From the NCBI GenBank assembly GCA_025360565.1, contig JANYBY010000130.1:1-6548 (forward strand): a stretch of 6,548 nucleotides of DNA, in the 5' to 3' direction. Position 1 is the first letter of the stretch, and every line of letters begins with the position of its first letter. The notes below the pieces were generated by a model. That model worked only from the letters and a program-made list of their open reading frames with translations. It made no database searches and was not told the origin of the DNA. A program made the translations under genes and the position numbers. Below, piece after piece: positions 1 through 6,548 of this stretch. This DNA is from Bacteroidota bacterium (GTDB taxonomy: Bacteria; Bacteroidota; Bacteroidia; B-17B0; Aurantibacillaceae).

Positions 1-3000
1 GCTAAACTCAGTGGCAATGCCCGCCAGCGTATCTATCTGCTCAATGATACTGGCACTGGCTTTCTCAAATTTTTCGTTAAACTCACCCGGACTATTTTTC
101 ATTACATGTTGTAAGTACTGCAAATTTAATTTCATTGGCGTAAGCGGGTTCTTAATTTCATGCGCCACTTGTTTTGCCATTTCGCGCCATGCACTTTCAC
201 GCTCGCTCTTCGCCAACAAATTGGCGCTGTGCTCCAACTTCAGTAACATGGTATTGTATTCGTTTACCAACTGTCCAACCTCATCATTACTTTCCCACTT
301 TAAGGTTTCGTTTTGTTTTCCCAAAGTGATATTTGAGATCTGCTGTTTAATTAAACGCAATGGCTTGGTTATATAGGCGGATAGGATCAATCCCGCCAAA
401 ATACTCATCACAAATAAAATAATGTATACATTCAATAACGCGCTAATGATATTTGAAAGCTCGTTGGTTAGATCGCTTTGTTTTGCAAAATAGGGCAAGT
501 TTAAAAACCCAACCAATTCTTTATGCTCGCCAAAAATAGGCGTGTATAACGAAAGATAATCCAGTGTCCCTGCTTTTTCATAAACATGATAGGCCGAACT
601 CTGGTTTCCTTTTAAATTAAAATAGGCCCTTGGATTAGCCAGCGAATCGGCTAAACCCAGCTCATATAATTTTGGCTGGCTTGTATTAAATAAAACACCG
701 CGGATATCATACAAACTTATATCAGAATTATAAAGCCGGGCAAATTCCTGAAGCTGCGCATTGACCAATTCTCTTTTTGAAAGCGAAAAAAGATCCTCGG
801 CTGTGCGCTTTTCTCCGTTATATTCTTCAACCAATTCGCTTACGATCGTTTGGCTTTTTTCCTGCAATTGTTTTACGTTATCATCCTTGAACTGCTGCGA
901 CACAAGGTTTCCGGAGGTAATGCCAACAGCAGACATGGCCAGTAACAATAATACGATAATGATAGTTTGAATTCTTCTCGTAAGAGAGGCCGATCTGTAA
1001 TGCGATGTGAAAAATACGGCGTAAATAAAATATCCCGCAAAACTTACCAACGAAAAGAAGAGGAACAAATATGAGTTGTAAGTAAAAAAGTATTTCCAAT
1101 CTTTAGATCGTTCGCTGATAATAATCTCTGTTTCATCATCTGTTTTAAAATAATGGTGAATAAATTCGGGATTAGATTTACTTAATGCCAGTGAATCAAT
1201 AAAAGAATAAGGATAATTGAAATCGCCGTCGTGATTGGTTTTTTGATTGGCACGATAAACCGCCCAGCTGAAATTTTTAAGTTTTTCGATCTTGTGCTGC
1301 GACTGATCCAACAACAGATCCGGCAAACTTCCCAAGCCTTCAAATTGTTTAGGTTCTAAAATAATATACAAGTTGGTGCTCTCTAATCTTACTTTGCTGA
1401 TATATTGAGAATTTTTTTTATATTTTGATACAAAAAATAATCCCGGTGAAACGGAATCGGAAAACTCCCTGATCCTATCCTCAAAAAAACCTTCGTTCAG
1501 TAAAATAGCTTGGGCCGGATTAAGCAGGGGTTTACAACTTTTATCAAATAAAGAAAAATCAACCTCGTATTTGTTAAAATAACCCTTAAAATATTTTTGT
1601 TTTATTAATTCGCTCACCTCTTTTTGCGTTTGAGGTAAAAAATTTAAAAGTGTATTCAGGTTCTTATCCTTTTTTATCTTTCCTGGAATAGTTAAAAATT
1701 CGTTCTCTAATTGCGCATCCTGCCTTTCGCTCAGTTTATCGGATAAGTGCGCCAGGTATTGCCTCTGGTTCTTTAAAATAAAATGGTTAAAAAAACCGGC
1801 TGTTGTTGCCGACATAATAGCGATCAAAATACCAAGCGCCAAAGAAAATTTTTGAAACTGAAGTTTAACCAAAATAAATAATACGCTCGAAAATAAAAGC
1901 AGCCAGTAATGCTGATAAGCGGTTTCGTTTTGGCACACAAATTTAAGCGCAAAACAAACCGCTAAATTGTAAACCGTAAATTCGGCAAAGGCCCGCCACC
2001 ACACATGGTTAAAGAATCCTACGGCTTTGTATAAAATAATGAACAAAGTTATGGCATTTAAAACAAGCGCTAAAAGCGCAATAACAGCCGCTGCTTTTAT
2101 ATTAAACACGTTTAAAAAATCGAATGATAAGGTAGAATTGCTTACCATACTTTGTAAGCTGTGATTGAACTGCCAAACGGTTACAAACACCAGGGCAAAG
2201 AGGCTAACTAATTTTATCAATCGTTGCGCCCTGCTTTTAGCCGATGCAAATTGAAAATAAAAAATTAAAGCGATAAATAAAAGAGCGCCCGCGTTAAAGA
2301 GAATATCTGCAAGGCGGCCATTAACGAGCGAATCGGCATTGCCGAATAGATGCACATCGTATAAAAAACCGCCGGCCAAAAATTTGAGCGGGCCCGCGCA
2401 TACCATTAAAACTTTTACACCAATAAGGCAAAGAATTAATATTGTTGCGTTTAGCAGCTTGCTGTGCTTTTTGAAATAATACAGTAAGGAGAGGAGAAGG
2501 ATGATACATCCCGAAATAAATATGCCGGCGCACATAAAATTTAAGGACGCATTATTGTAAGACGTTTCATTTCCCTTAAGAGAAAACCATTTAGCACCAT
2601 TCACAATCACATCGCTTTCGGTCCCGGTTTTTTCAAGTAATTCAACATCTTTTGGTATTTGGATCCAATCACTGAACGTATTTTTTAAATGGTTATTCTC
2701 AAGTTCGTATTTGGTTTTAATTAAACACAAAGCGATGGCGGTTAACCCGTTTTTATTTTGTTTTTTGTATAAATAATAACCTTGTTTTAATTTAATAATT
2801 CCTTCGCTCCCGCTTAGGCCCAATAAACTGTCGGAAAAAGAAATTTGTGCATTATTCCACAACAATAAACTGTCCTTTTTAAATAAATAAAACCCCGTTC
2901 TATCTTTTTCAAAACGGCCATATAAATTTTCTTTATTTGTTGCTTCGGCTTCATTTAACAAAGTACCCAAGGGCAGATCAAGCTCTGCGAGTTTACTTTT

Positions 3001-3129
3001 TAACTTTACACCAACCACTTCTGTTAATCCTTTTAAGGTAAACGAGCTTGCTTTATTAATAATTAATGAGCCTGCAATAAGAATAAAGCCTATAATAATA
3101 AATATCCCGTAAGTTTTGACTTTACCCAT
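1..3129 (-). CDS. Large polytopic NtrY-like sensor histidine kinase (C-terminus beyond window)
   Basis: Reading the minus strand from ATG at 3129 gives 1043 codons without a stop, running off the left edge. Residues 920-972 form a HAMP domain (K922-P923-L924 entry, then a DEVGQL motif). The phospho-acceptor motif follows, AHEIKNPLTPMKL with His990, the H-box style of NtrY-type kinases; the visible end (IIEQIDTLAGIATEFS) is the second dimerisation helix. The HATPase domain must lie outside. Membrane segments are at about 7-24, 201-219, 227-246, 273-292, 304-321, 346-367, 380-399, 408-421, 428-447, 686-706, 720-740 and 897-919. The positive-inside rule then places residues 25-200, 448-685 and 741-895 in the periplasm. 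The last of these ends in a GFLNLPYF stretch resembling Cache-type sensor domains. ATG at 3129 is the only in-frame ATG after the upstream stop near 3226, and it has no Shine-Dalgarno sequence, as is usual in Bacteroidota. By family knowledge it autophosphorylates and passes phosphate to a response regulator, not present here. Ligand unknown. Confidence 0.93.
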   Translation of the reverse strand, partial: MGKVKTYGIFIIIGFILIAGSLIINKASSFTLKGLTEVVGVKLKSKLAELDLPLGTLLNEAEATNKENLYGRFEKDRTGFYLFKKDSLLLWNNAQISFSDSLLGLSGSEGIIKLKQGYYLYKKQNKNGLTAIALCLIKTKYELENNHLKNTFSDWIQIPKDVELLEKTGTESDVIVNGAKWFSLKGNETSYNNASLNFMCAGIFISGCIILLLSLLYYFKKHSKLLNATILILCLIGVKVLMVCAGPLKFLAGGFLYDVHLFGNADSLVNGRLADILFNAGALLFIALIFYFQFASAKSRAQRLIKLVSLFALVFVTVWQFNHSLQSMVSNSTLSFDFLNVFNIKAAAVIALLALVLNAITLFIILYKAVGFFNHVWWRAFAEFTVYNLAVCFALKFVCQNETAYQHYWLLLFSSVLFILVKLQFQKFSLALGILIAIMSATTAGFFNHFILKNQRQYLAHLSDKLSERQDAQLENEFLTIPGKIKKDKNLNTLLNFLPQTQKEVSELIKQKYFKGYFNKYEVDFSLFDKSCKPLLNPAQAILLNEGFFEDRIREFSDSVSPGLFFVSKYKKNSQYISKVRLESTNLYIILEPKQFEGLGSLPDLLLDQSQHKIEKLKNFSWAVYRANQKTNHDGDFNYPYSFIDSLALSKSNPEFIHHYFKTDDETEIIISERSKDWKYFFTYNSYLFLFFSLVSFAGYFIYAVFFTSHYRSASLTRRIQTIIIVLLLLAMSAVGITSGNLVSQQFKDDNVKQLQEKSQTIVSELVEEYNGEKRTAEDLFSLSKRELVNAQLQEFARLYNSDISLYDIRGVLFNTSQPKLYELGLADSLANPRAYFNLKGNQSSAYHVYEKAGTLDYLSLYTPIFGEHKELVGFLNLPYFAKQSDLTNELSNIISALLNVYIILFVMSILAGLILSAYITKPLRLIKQQISNITLGKQNETLKWESNDEVGQLVNEYNTMLLKLEHSANLLAKSERESAWREMAKQVAHEIKNPLTPMKLNLQYLQHVMKNSPGEFNEKFEKASASIIEQIDTLAGIATEFS

Positions 3130-3227
3130 AAACAAGAAAATTACTAAAAAAGTGAAAATATGCCAAATTTTATGTAATAATATGATGTATTTGAAGTTAT
3201 ATTTGTATTTTGCATATATTTTAAATT
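3130..3227. promoter_or_regulatory. Divergent intergenic region between kinase and glycosyltransferase operon
   Basis: These 98 bp of very AT-rich DNA separate two divergently transcribed genes and must hold the promoter of each unless leaders start inside the opposite gene. Neither start codon has a Shine-Dalgarno sequence: the plus gene is preceded by ATTTTAAATT and the minus gene by TTTTCTTGTTT. No convincing inverted repeat or operator was found by eye. Because the region is short, any regulator binding here could affect both genes. Confidence 0.6.
3198..3205 (+). promoter_or_regulatory. Candidate Bacteroidota -7 box (TATATTTG) for the plus-strand operon
   Basis: TATATTTG fits the Bacteroidota sigma-ABfr -7 consensus TAnnTTTG and lies 22 bp before the ATG at 3228, which would put transcription start around 3210-3212 with a short leader. 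A matching -33 TTTG is not present at the expected distance (around 3172-3180), so the assignment rests on one element in AT-rich DNA. A near-match, TATTTTG, follows at 3206-3212. Confidence 0.35.
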
Positions 3228-5738
3228 ATGGCACAACCAAGTAAATCAACACCGGCTGTTAAAGCCTTAAAACATCCTACTTTTCCGGAGTTATCGCAAA
3301 CTTTTAAGTATTTTCCTTTTTTAACCCATAAACTGGCAATGATCATTATTGGCGTTGTTGGTTTTACGTTTTATATTACTTCCATTAACGGTGAATATGC
3401 GTTGGATGATGGGATCATCATTCACCAAAACGACCACGTTGTTAAAGGCGTTCGCGGTATTAAAGATATTTTAACCCGCGATGCTTACGAAAGTTTTTAT
3501 CGCAGAATGTGCGCCACCGATCAATTAGCCGGGGGCCGTTACCGTCCGCTTTCTGTTGTTAGTTTTGCCATTGAACAGGAATTTATTCACCCATACCGAA
3601 CGGGTTTATATATGAAGGTGGAAGATTCGAATAAAAACGGTATACTGGATAAAGAAAAAGTTTCGTATACATCTGCTTGCGGAAGGCCCGAAACCAATTA
3701 TGAATACAATGAATTCACCGATCTGAATAACGATGGATTAGTTCAGGGAAACGAGTGTTATCCTTGTTGGGATCTGAATCAGAATTTTAAAAACGATTTT
3801 GACGAAGATCTTAATGTTGACGGTGTTTTTAACGAGGTTGATTGCCAGGTTTACGGTGCAAAAGTCCGTCACTTTAATAATATATGGACCTTTGCTTTAG
3901 GTTGCGTGTTTTTGTTCTTAGTATTTTCAAGATATTTTTTTCGTACCAATCAGGATCTGGCTTTTTTGGCCGCATTACTTTTCACCATGCATCCAATACA
4001 CTCAGAAGCAATTGCCAATGTAAAAAGCCGTGACGAAATTTTTTCGTTAATATTCGTCTCGCTCACTTTTTTATATTCCTTTAAATATGTGGAAACCCGA
4101 AAGACAACCGATCTTATTTGGGCCTGCGTTATGTTTTTACTCTCACTGCTCGCGAAAGAGTACGCCATTATGCTTTTGTTTTTGGTGCCGTTGGCGGTTT
4201 ACACGTTTACCGATAATGAGTTTGATTATAAAACATTTTTTAAAACACCTGAATTTAAACAAACGTTTAGAATTGGAATTACTTTTGTTATATGCGCCGC
4301 TGTAATGCTTTATTTAAAACGCGACTTTGACATGCATGCGCGGCCGGATGCAAAACCGATCAAATCATTCTGGTTGTTTCCTTTCTTATTCGTGCTGATC
4401 GGCATATTTTTAATGGGTGCCAACAAAAAGAAAAATTTTCAAACCTTAATGGCGTGGTTTTATTTTGTAATGCTATTTTATTTGGCAATGCGTTTATTGG
4501 CAGTAAAATTAAAACCCGGCGTACCGGATACCGAAATTTTAAATAACCCTTATTTATTAGGTAATGGCGAAGAACGTTTTTGCACAAAAGTCTTTGTATT
4601 ATCAAAATACTTATGGCTGCAATTGGTTCCTGCCACTTTATCTTCCGATTATTCTTACGATACGATCCAATACCGTCATTTTACAAGCTGGGATTTTTTA
4701 GTGTCAATGGCTCTGCACATTGCAATGGTTGTAGCGGGTGTTTATTATACTTTAAAAAAGCACATTATCGGTTTCGCCATCATGACCTATATTTTCTTTG
4801 CCTTGTTGATCGGCAACGTTTTAATGGATATTGGTGCAACGATGGGCGAACGTTTGATCTTCCACTCTTCCATCGGGTTCTGCATTGGCCTTGCTTGGGT
4901 TATTCTTAAGATCTTTGATAAGCTTGGGGTTTCTCTCAGTCTCAAAAAAGTTTCGCTCACAGCCATCGTTTTAGTAGTTACTTTTTTATACGGCTGTAAA
5001 ACCTGGGAAAGGAATTGGGATTGGAAGAATGACGTAACGCTGTTTTTGAAAGACGTTAAAACAATGCCGAATTCTGTTTTGGTGTTAGGTAACGCCGGAG
5101 CACGTTGGGTTGACCTAGCAGATACCAAAGAGGTAACCGGGCTAAAAGTGGTTGGCCAGGATTCAACTAAATTTAATGATTATAACGGAACTTTAAAAAT
5201 TACCGATGAAGAAGTAAAAGCCGGCGGATACAGAGATAGGCGCGAAGCCGCTCTGTACAAGGGAATCGGATTTTTAAAACACGCCATTGAATTACACCCT
5301 CGTTACGTTAACGGGTATTTAAATTTAGGTTTGGCGCATTTTAAATTGAAAAAAGATTTTGAAGCGCTTTACTATTGGAAATTAGCAGAACGTTTATATC
5401 CAAACAATCCGTACCTGCGTAATTATTACATCGTTTATTATAACGATCTAAAAAATCGCGGATCTATAGCCTTTAACAGGGGCCGTATGGACAGCGCCGC
5501 GATACACTATAATAAATGTACCATTCTTGATCCGAATAATCCTGAAGGCTGGTATAATTTAGGAGGCGCATACTTTAACAGCGGCCGTTATGTAAAAGCA
5601 AAACAAGCGTGGGACAGAGCTTTAAGACTTAATCCGAATTACGCGGAGGTTAAAAAAGTATTGCCTATGATTACGCCGCAAATGCTTGGATTAGCACCGC
5701 CTGTAAGTGTAGTACCGCAGCCTGTTAAGAATCATTAA
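3228..5738 (+). CDS. TMTC-like (DUF1736) polytopic GT-C glycosyltransferase-like protein with C-terminal TPRs
   Basis: The 836-residue protein has the layout of TMTC/PMT-type membrane glycosyltransferases. A first membrane helix (35-53) is followed by a D60-D61 pair, the position of the acidic catalytic or metal motif of GT-C enzymes, then YRPLS (105-109). Next come family-like elements: HPIHSEAIANVKSRDE from H255, LLAKE (K310-E311), SDYSYD (D474), GERL (E541) and a WERNWDWKND stretch before the soluble tail. Roughly a dozen hydrophobic segments lie between 35 and 590. From about 673 to 806 there are tetratricopeptide repeats, clearest at 693-726 (YLNLGLAHFKL) and 772-805 (GWYNLGGAYFNSGRYVKA). 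By homology to eukaryotic TMTCs it may transfer a sugar, possibly mannose, from a lipid carrier to protein at the periplasmic face; acceptor and donor are unknown. Oddity: about 90 extra residues (120-210) with four EF-hand-like loops in the first periplasmic loop. First gene of an operon; its TAA overlaps the next ATG (TAATG). ATG at 3228 follows directly on the short promoter region. Confidence 0.9.
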   Translation: MAQPSKSTPAVKALKHPTFPELSQTFKYFPFLTHKLAMIIIGVVGFTFYITSINGEYALDDGIIIHQNDHVVKGVRGIKDILTRDAYESFYRRMCATDQLAGGRYRPLSVVSFAIEQEFIHPYRTGLYMKVEDSNKNGILDKEKVSYTSACGRPETNYEYNEFTDLNNDGLVQGNECYPCWDLNQNFKNDFDEDLNVDGVFNEVDCQVYGAKVRHFNNIWTFALGCVFLFLVFSRYFFRTNQDLAFLAALLFTMHPIHSEAIANVKSRDEIFSLIFVSLTFLYSFKYVETRKTTDLIWACVMFLLSLLAKEYAIMLLFLVPLAVYTFTDNEFDYKTFFKTPEFKQTFRIGITFVICAAVMLYLKRDFDMHARPDAKPIKSFWLFPFLFVLIGIFLMGANKKKNFQTLMAWFYFVMLFYLAMRLLAVKLKPGVPDTEILNNPYLLGNGEERFCTKVFVLSKYLWLQLVPATLSSDYSYDTIQYRHFTSWDFLVSMALHIAMVVAGVYYTLKKHIIGFAIMTYIFFALLIGNVLMDIGATMGERLIFHSSIGFCIGLAWVILKIFDKLGVSLSLKKVSLTAIVLVVTFLYGCKTWERNWDWKNDVTLFLKDVKTMPNSVLVLGNAGARWVDLADTKEVTGLKVVGQDSTKFNDYNGTLKITDEEVKAGGYRDRREAALYKGIGFLKHAIELHPRYVNGYLNLGLAHFKLKKDFEALYYWKLAERLYPNNPYLRNYYIVYYNDLKNRGSIAFNRGRMDSAAIHYNKCTILDPNNPEGWYNLGGAYFNSGRYVKAKQAWDRALRLNPNYAEVKKVLPMITPQMLGLAPPVSVVPQPVKNH
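3624..3845 (+). other. EF-hand/dockerin-like calcium-binding insertion within the GT-C protein
   Basis: This segment encodes residues 133-206 of the polytopic protein, between YRPLS (105) and the RHFNN stretch (214-218) that precedes the second membrane helix. It contains four 12-residue loops with acidic or amide residues at positions 1, 3 and 5: D133-N135-N137-G138-D141, D165-N167-D169-G170-E176, D182-N184-N186-D190-E193 and D194-N196-D198-G199-D205. Loops three and four abut without a linker. Cysteines C151, C177, C180 and C206 flank the loops; C180-W181-D182 and D205-C206-Q207 bracket the last pair and could form disulfides outside the cytoplasm. By analogy with dockerin, EF-hand and thrombospondin type 3 loops it probably binds Ca2+ and folds on doing so. 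The frame stays open with codon use like its flanks, so it belongs to the protein and is not a frameshift artefact. Confidence 0.75.
5242..5645 (+). other. TPR region of the GT-C protein
   Basis: Residues about 673-806 of the polytopic protein form paired helices with TPR signatures. The first is degenerate (ALYKGIGFLKHAIELHP). A clear repeat follows at 693-726 (Y-LNLGLAHFKL then FEALYYWKLAERLYPNN), then an irregular one at about 728-771 with RGRMDSAAIHYNKC, and a clear last one at 772-805 (WYNLGGAYFNSGRY then AWDRALRLNPN). In eukaryotic TMTCs the TPRs face the ER lumen, which corresponds to the periplasm here, and could position acceptor proteins; this role is inferred. Confidence 0.85.
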
Positions 5739-6181
5739 TGCGGTTTGGTTTACTGATAGTTTTGCTTTTGTTTTTTAATTGCGGCAGATCGCAAACCATG
5801 CCTACCCCGCTTGGCAGCGAGGCGAGCGGACAGGCAGGTATAATGAATACAGATACTATCGGCATAAATTCTAAAACGGGTAATGTTTATAATAAACCGA
5901 TTTTTGGAGACAGCCTCGCAAGCAGCTTTTGCATCGTTATAAAAAAAGAAGTTAAAGCCCACAAGCATTTAAAACACAGCGAGCACGTAATGGTGCTTGA
6001 AGGAGAAGGGATAATGAAACTGGGAGACAAAATAGTTAACATTAAAAAAGGTGACATTGTGTTTATTCCAAAAAACACGGTACACTCAGTAAAAACCACA
6101 AGTAAAATTCCCTTAAAAGTAATTAGCATTCAAACGCCCATGTTTGATGGCACAGACAGAGTAATGACAGGAGAACTATGA
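5738..6181 (+). CDS. Exported small cupin-domain protein
   Basis: The 147-residue protein starts with an export signal (MRFGLLIVLLLFFNCGRSQ) and continues into a single cupin barrel. Cupin motif 1 supplies metal ligands H75, H77 and E82 followed by a VLEGEG turn (86-91). Motif 2 is GDIVFIPKNTVH with G105, P111 and the fourth ligand H116. The 3-His/1-Glu set is complete, so a divalent metal site is likely, but small cupins range from isomerases and dioxygenases to plain sugar or ligand binders, so the reaction cannot be called. Cys15 could make it a lipoprotein, but Asn at -1 is a poor lipobox residue and cleavage after the SQ at 18-19 is an alternative. The ATG overlaps the upstream TAA by one base, and its TGA overlaps the next ATG, indicating translational coupling. 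An exported cupin beside a membrane glycosyltransferase hints at an envelope or glycan role (inference). Confidence 0.9.
   Translation: MRFGLLIVLLLFFNCGRSQTMPTPLGSEASGQAGIMNTDTIGINSKTGNVYNKPIFGDSLASSFCIVIKKEVKAHKHLKHSEHVMVLEGEGIMKLGDKIVNIKKGDIVFIPKNTVHSVKTTSKIPLKVISIQTPMFDGTDRVMTGEL
6169..6173 (+). promoter_or_regulatory. Shine-Dalgarno-like AGGAG before the third operon gene
   Basis: AGGAG lies 4 bases before the ATG at 6178, inside the end of the cupin gene. It supports this start for the secreted protein. Bacteroidota initiation usually depends little on Shine-Dalgarno pairing, and the match sits in coding sequence, so it may be fortuitous; the ATGA overlap is the stronger evidence for coupled translation. 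Confidence 0.4.
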
Positions 6182-6548
6182 AGAAATTAATATTTTTAAC
6201 CGGCAGTTTATTTTTTTGTAGCAGCTTATTGTCGCAAATTTTGTACAGCAATAGTTTTGGTAATTTAAGTTTACAATCCTACACAAGTGTAAATACAGTA
6301 ACGCAATACACAACCGTACCAAACACCTTAAGCCTTATTAACGATGCGTTCACAAATAATATTGGGGCTCTAAATAATCCGAATGTTCCATTCCATATTC
6401 CGGCATTAAGTACAACAGGATGGGCGGTAAAATACAACGCGAATGTTAACGATACTTTTTTAGTAAGTACCAGTTGGTTAGTAAGCACAGGGGTTACAGT
6501 TGACAGATGGGTAGTTACCGGCCCCGTTGCAATTACTGCGGCTAAAAC
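6178..6548 (+). CDS. Secreted choice-of-anchor J-like protein, N-terminal part (continues beyond window)
   Basis: ATG at 6178 overlaps the cupin stop as ATGA and is preceded by AGGAG at 6169-6173, a Shine-Dalgarno-like sequence unlike the other starts here. The visible 123 residues begin with a typical signal peptide (MKKLIFLTGSLFFCSSLLSQ), cleaved probably near Q20. The mature part opens with ILYSNSFG and carries TTGWAVKYNANVNDT, STSWL and DRWVVTGPVAIT elements. These resemble the start of cleaved-adhesin/choice-of-anchor J domains, beta-sandwich modules common in Bacteroidota proteins exported by the type IX system. The C-terminal sorting domain that would confirm this is outside the window. 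The reading frame is open to the right edge. Composition is rich in Asn, Thr and Ser, as usual for such surface proteins. Family call moderate, secreted status strong. Confidence 0.8.
   Translation, partial: MKKLIFLTGSLFFCSSLLSQILYSNSFGNLSLQSYTSVNTVTQYTTVPNTLSLINDAFTNNIGALNNPNVPFHIPALSTTGWAVKYNANVNDTFLVSTSWLVSTGVTVDRWVVTGPVAITAAK

Noticed and set aside
11..376. 121-codon plus-strand open frame within the kinase gene
   Set aside because: It is antisense to the HAMP/HisKA coding sequence, which has unmistakable family motifs; the plus-strand product is Cys/Ser/Phe-rich with no recognisable domain.
3164..3172. TAAAATTTG on the minus strand as a -7 box for the kinase gene
   Set aside because: The spacing between TA and TTTG is one base too long for TAnnTTTG and no -33 TTTG is found upstream; in such AT-rich DNA the match is weak.
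3585..3857. Insertion as a frameshift, intein or mobile-element remnant
   Set aside because: The frame is open and continuous, codon use is like its flanks, no flanking repeats were seen, and the encoded acidic loops are regular and meaningful; no intein splice motifs are present.
4580..4909. 109-codon plus-strand frame inside the transferase-like gene
   Set aside because: It is a shifted reading of sequence coding for conserved membrane helices; the Cys/His/Phe-rich product is typical of an off-frame translation.
4787..5128. 113-codon minus-strand open frame inside the transferase-like gene
   Set aside because: It lies opposite conserved membrane-helix and GERL-containing sequence of the real gene and has no leader, operon context or domain.
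5774..5785. Lipobox at FFNC in the cupin signal peptide
   Set aside because: Asn at -1 and Phe at -2 depart from the usual small residues, so I do not call a lipoprotein, though Cys15 is kept as a possibility.

Overview
The window looks like a Bacteroidota chromosome, probably a free-living, gliding or environmental lineage such as Flavobacteriales, Sphingobacteriales or Chitinophagales. The evidence is AT-rich but codon-regular DNA, A/T-rich leaders without Shine-Dalgarno sequences at the two divergent genes, a TAnnTTTG-type -7 box candidate, a large multi-spanning NtrY-like sensor kinase, a TMTC-like membrane protein with TPRs, and a secreted protein resembling choice-of-anchor J (type IX secretion) proteins. 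The genus cannot be named from this sequence.

Layout: positions 3129 down to 1 (minus strand) are one uninterrupted open frame. It is the N-terminal 1043 residues of a very large membrane sensor histidine kinase, with its C-terminal catalytic part beyond the left edge. A 98-bp AT-rich divergent intergenic region (3130-3227) separates it from a tightly packed plus-strand operon. That operon holds (i) an 836-residue polytopic GT-C glycosyltransferase-like/TPR protein of the TMTC (DUF1736) type at 3228-5738, (ii) an exported small cupin at 5738-6181, overlapping by 1 nt (TAATG), and (iii) the start of a secreted choice-of-anchor J-like protein at 6178-6548 and beyond, overlapping by 4 nt (ATGA). 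No RNA genes, mobile elements, CRISPR arrays or terminators were seen, and no gene-free stretch exceeds 98 bp.

Working together: all three operon products are predicted to be in or across the inner membrane. The first probably acts on lipid-linked sugars and protein at the periplasmic face, and the other two carry export signals. A plausible but unproven reading is an envelope or secreted-protein modification cluster, with the divergent kinase a possible envelope sensor. The most unusual feature is an insertion of about 90 residues in the first periplasmic loop of the glycosyltransferase-like protein. It carries four EF-hand-like DxNxDG calcium-binding loops and four cysteines, just downstream of the conserved DD and YRPL elements of the presumed catalytic loop.
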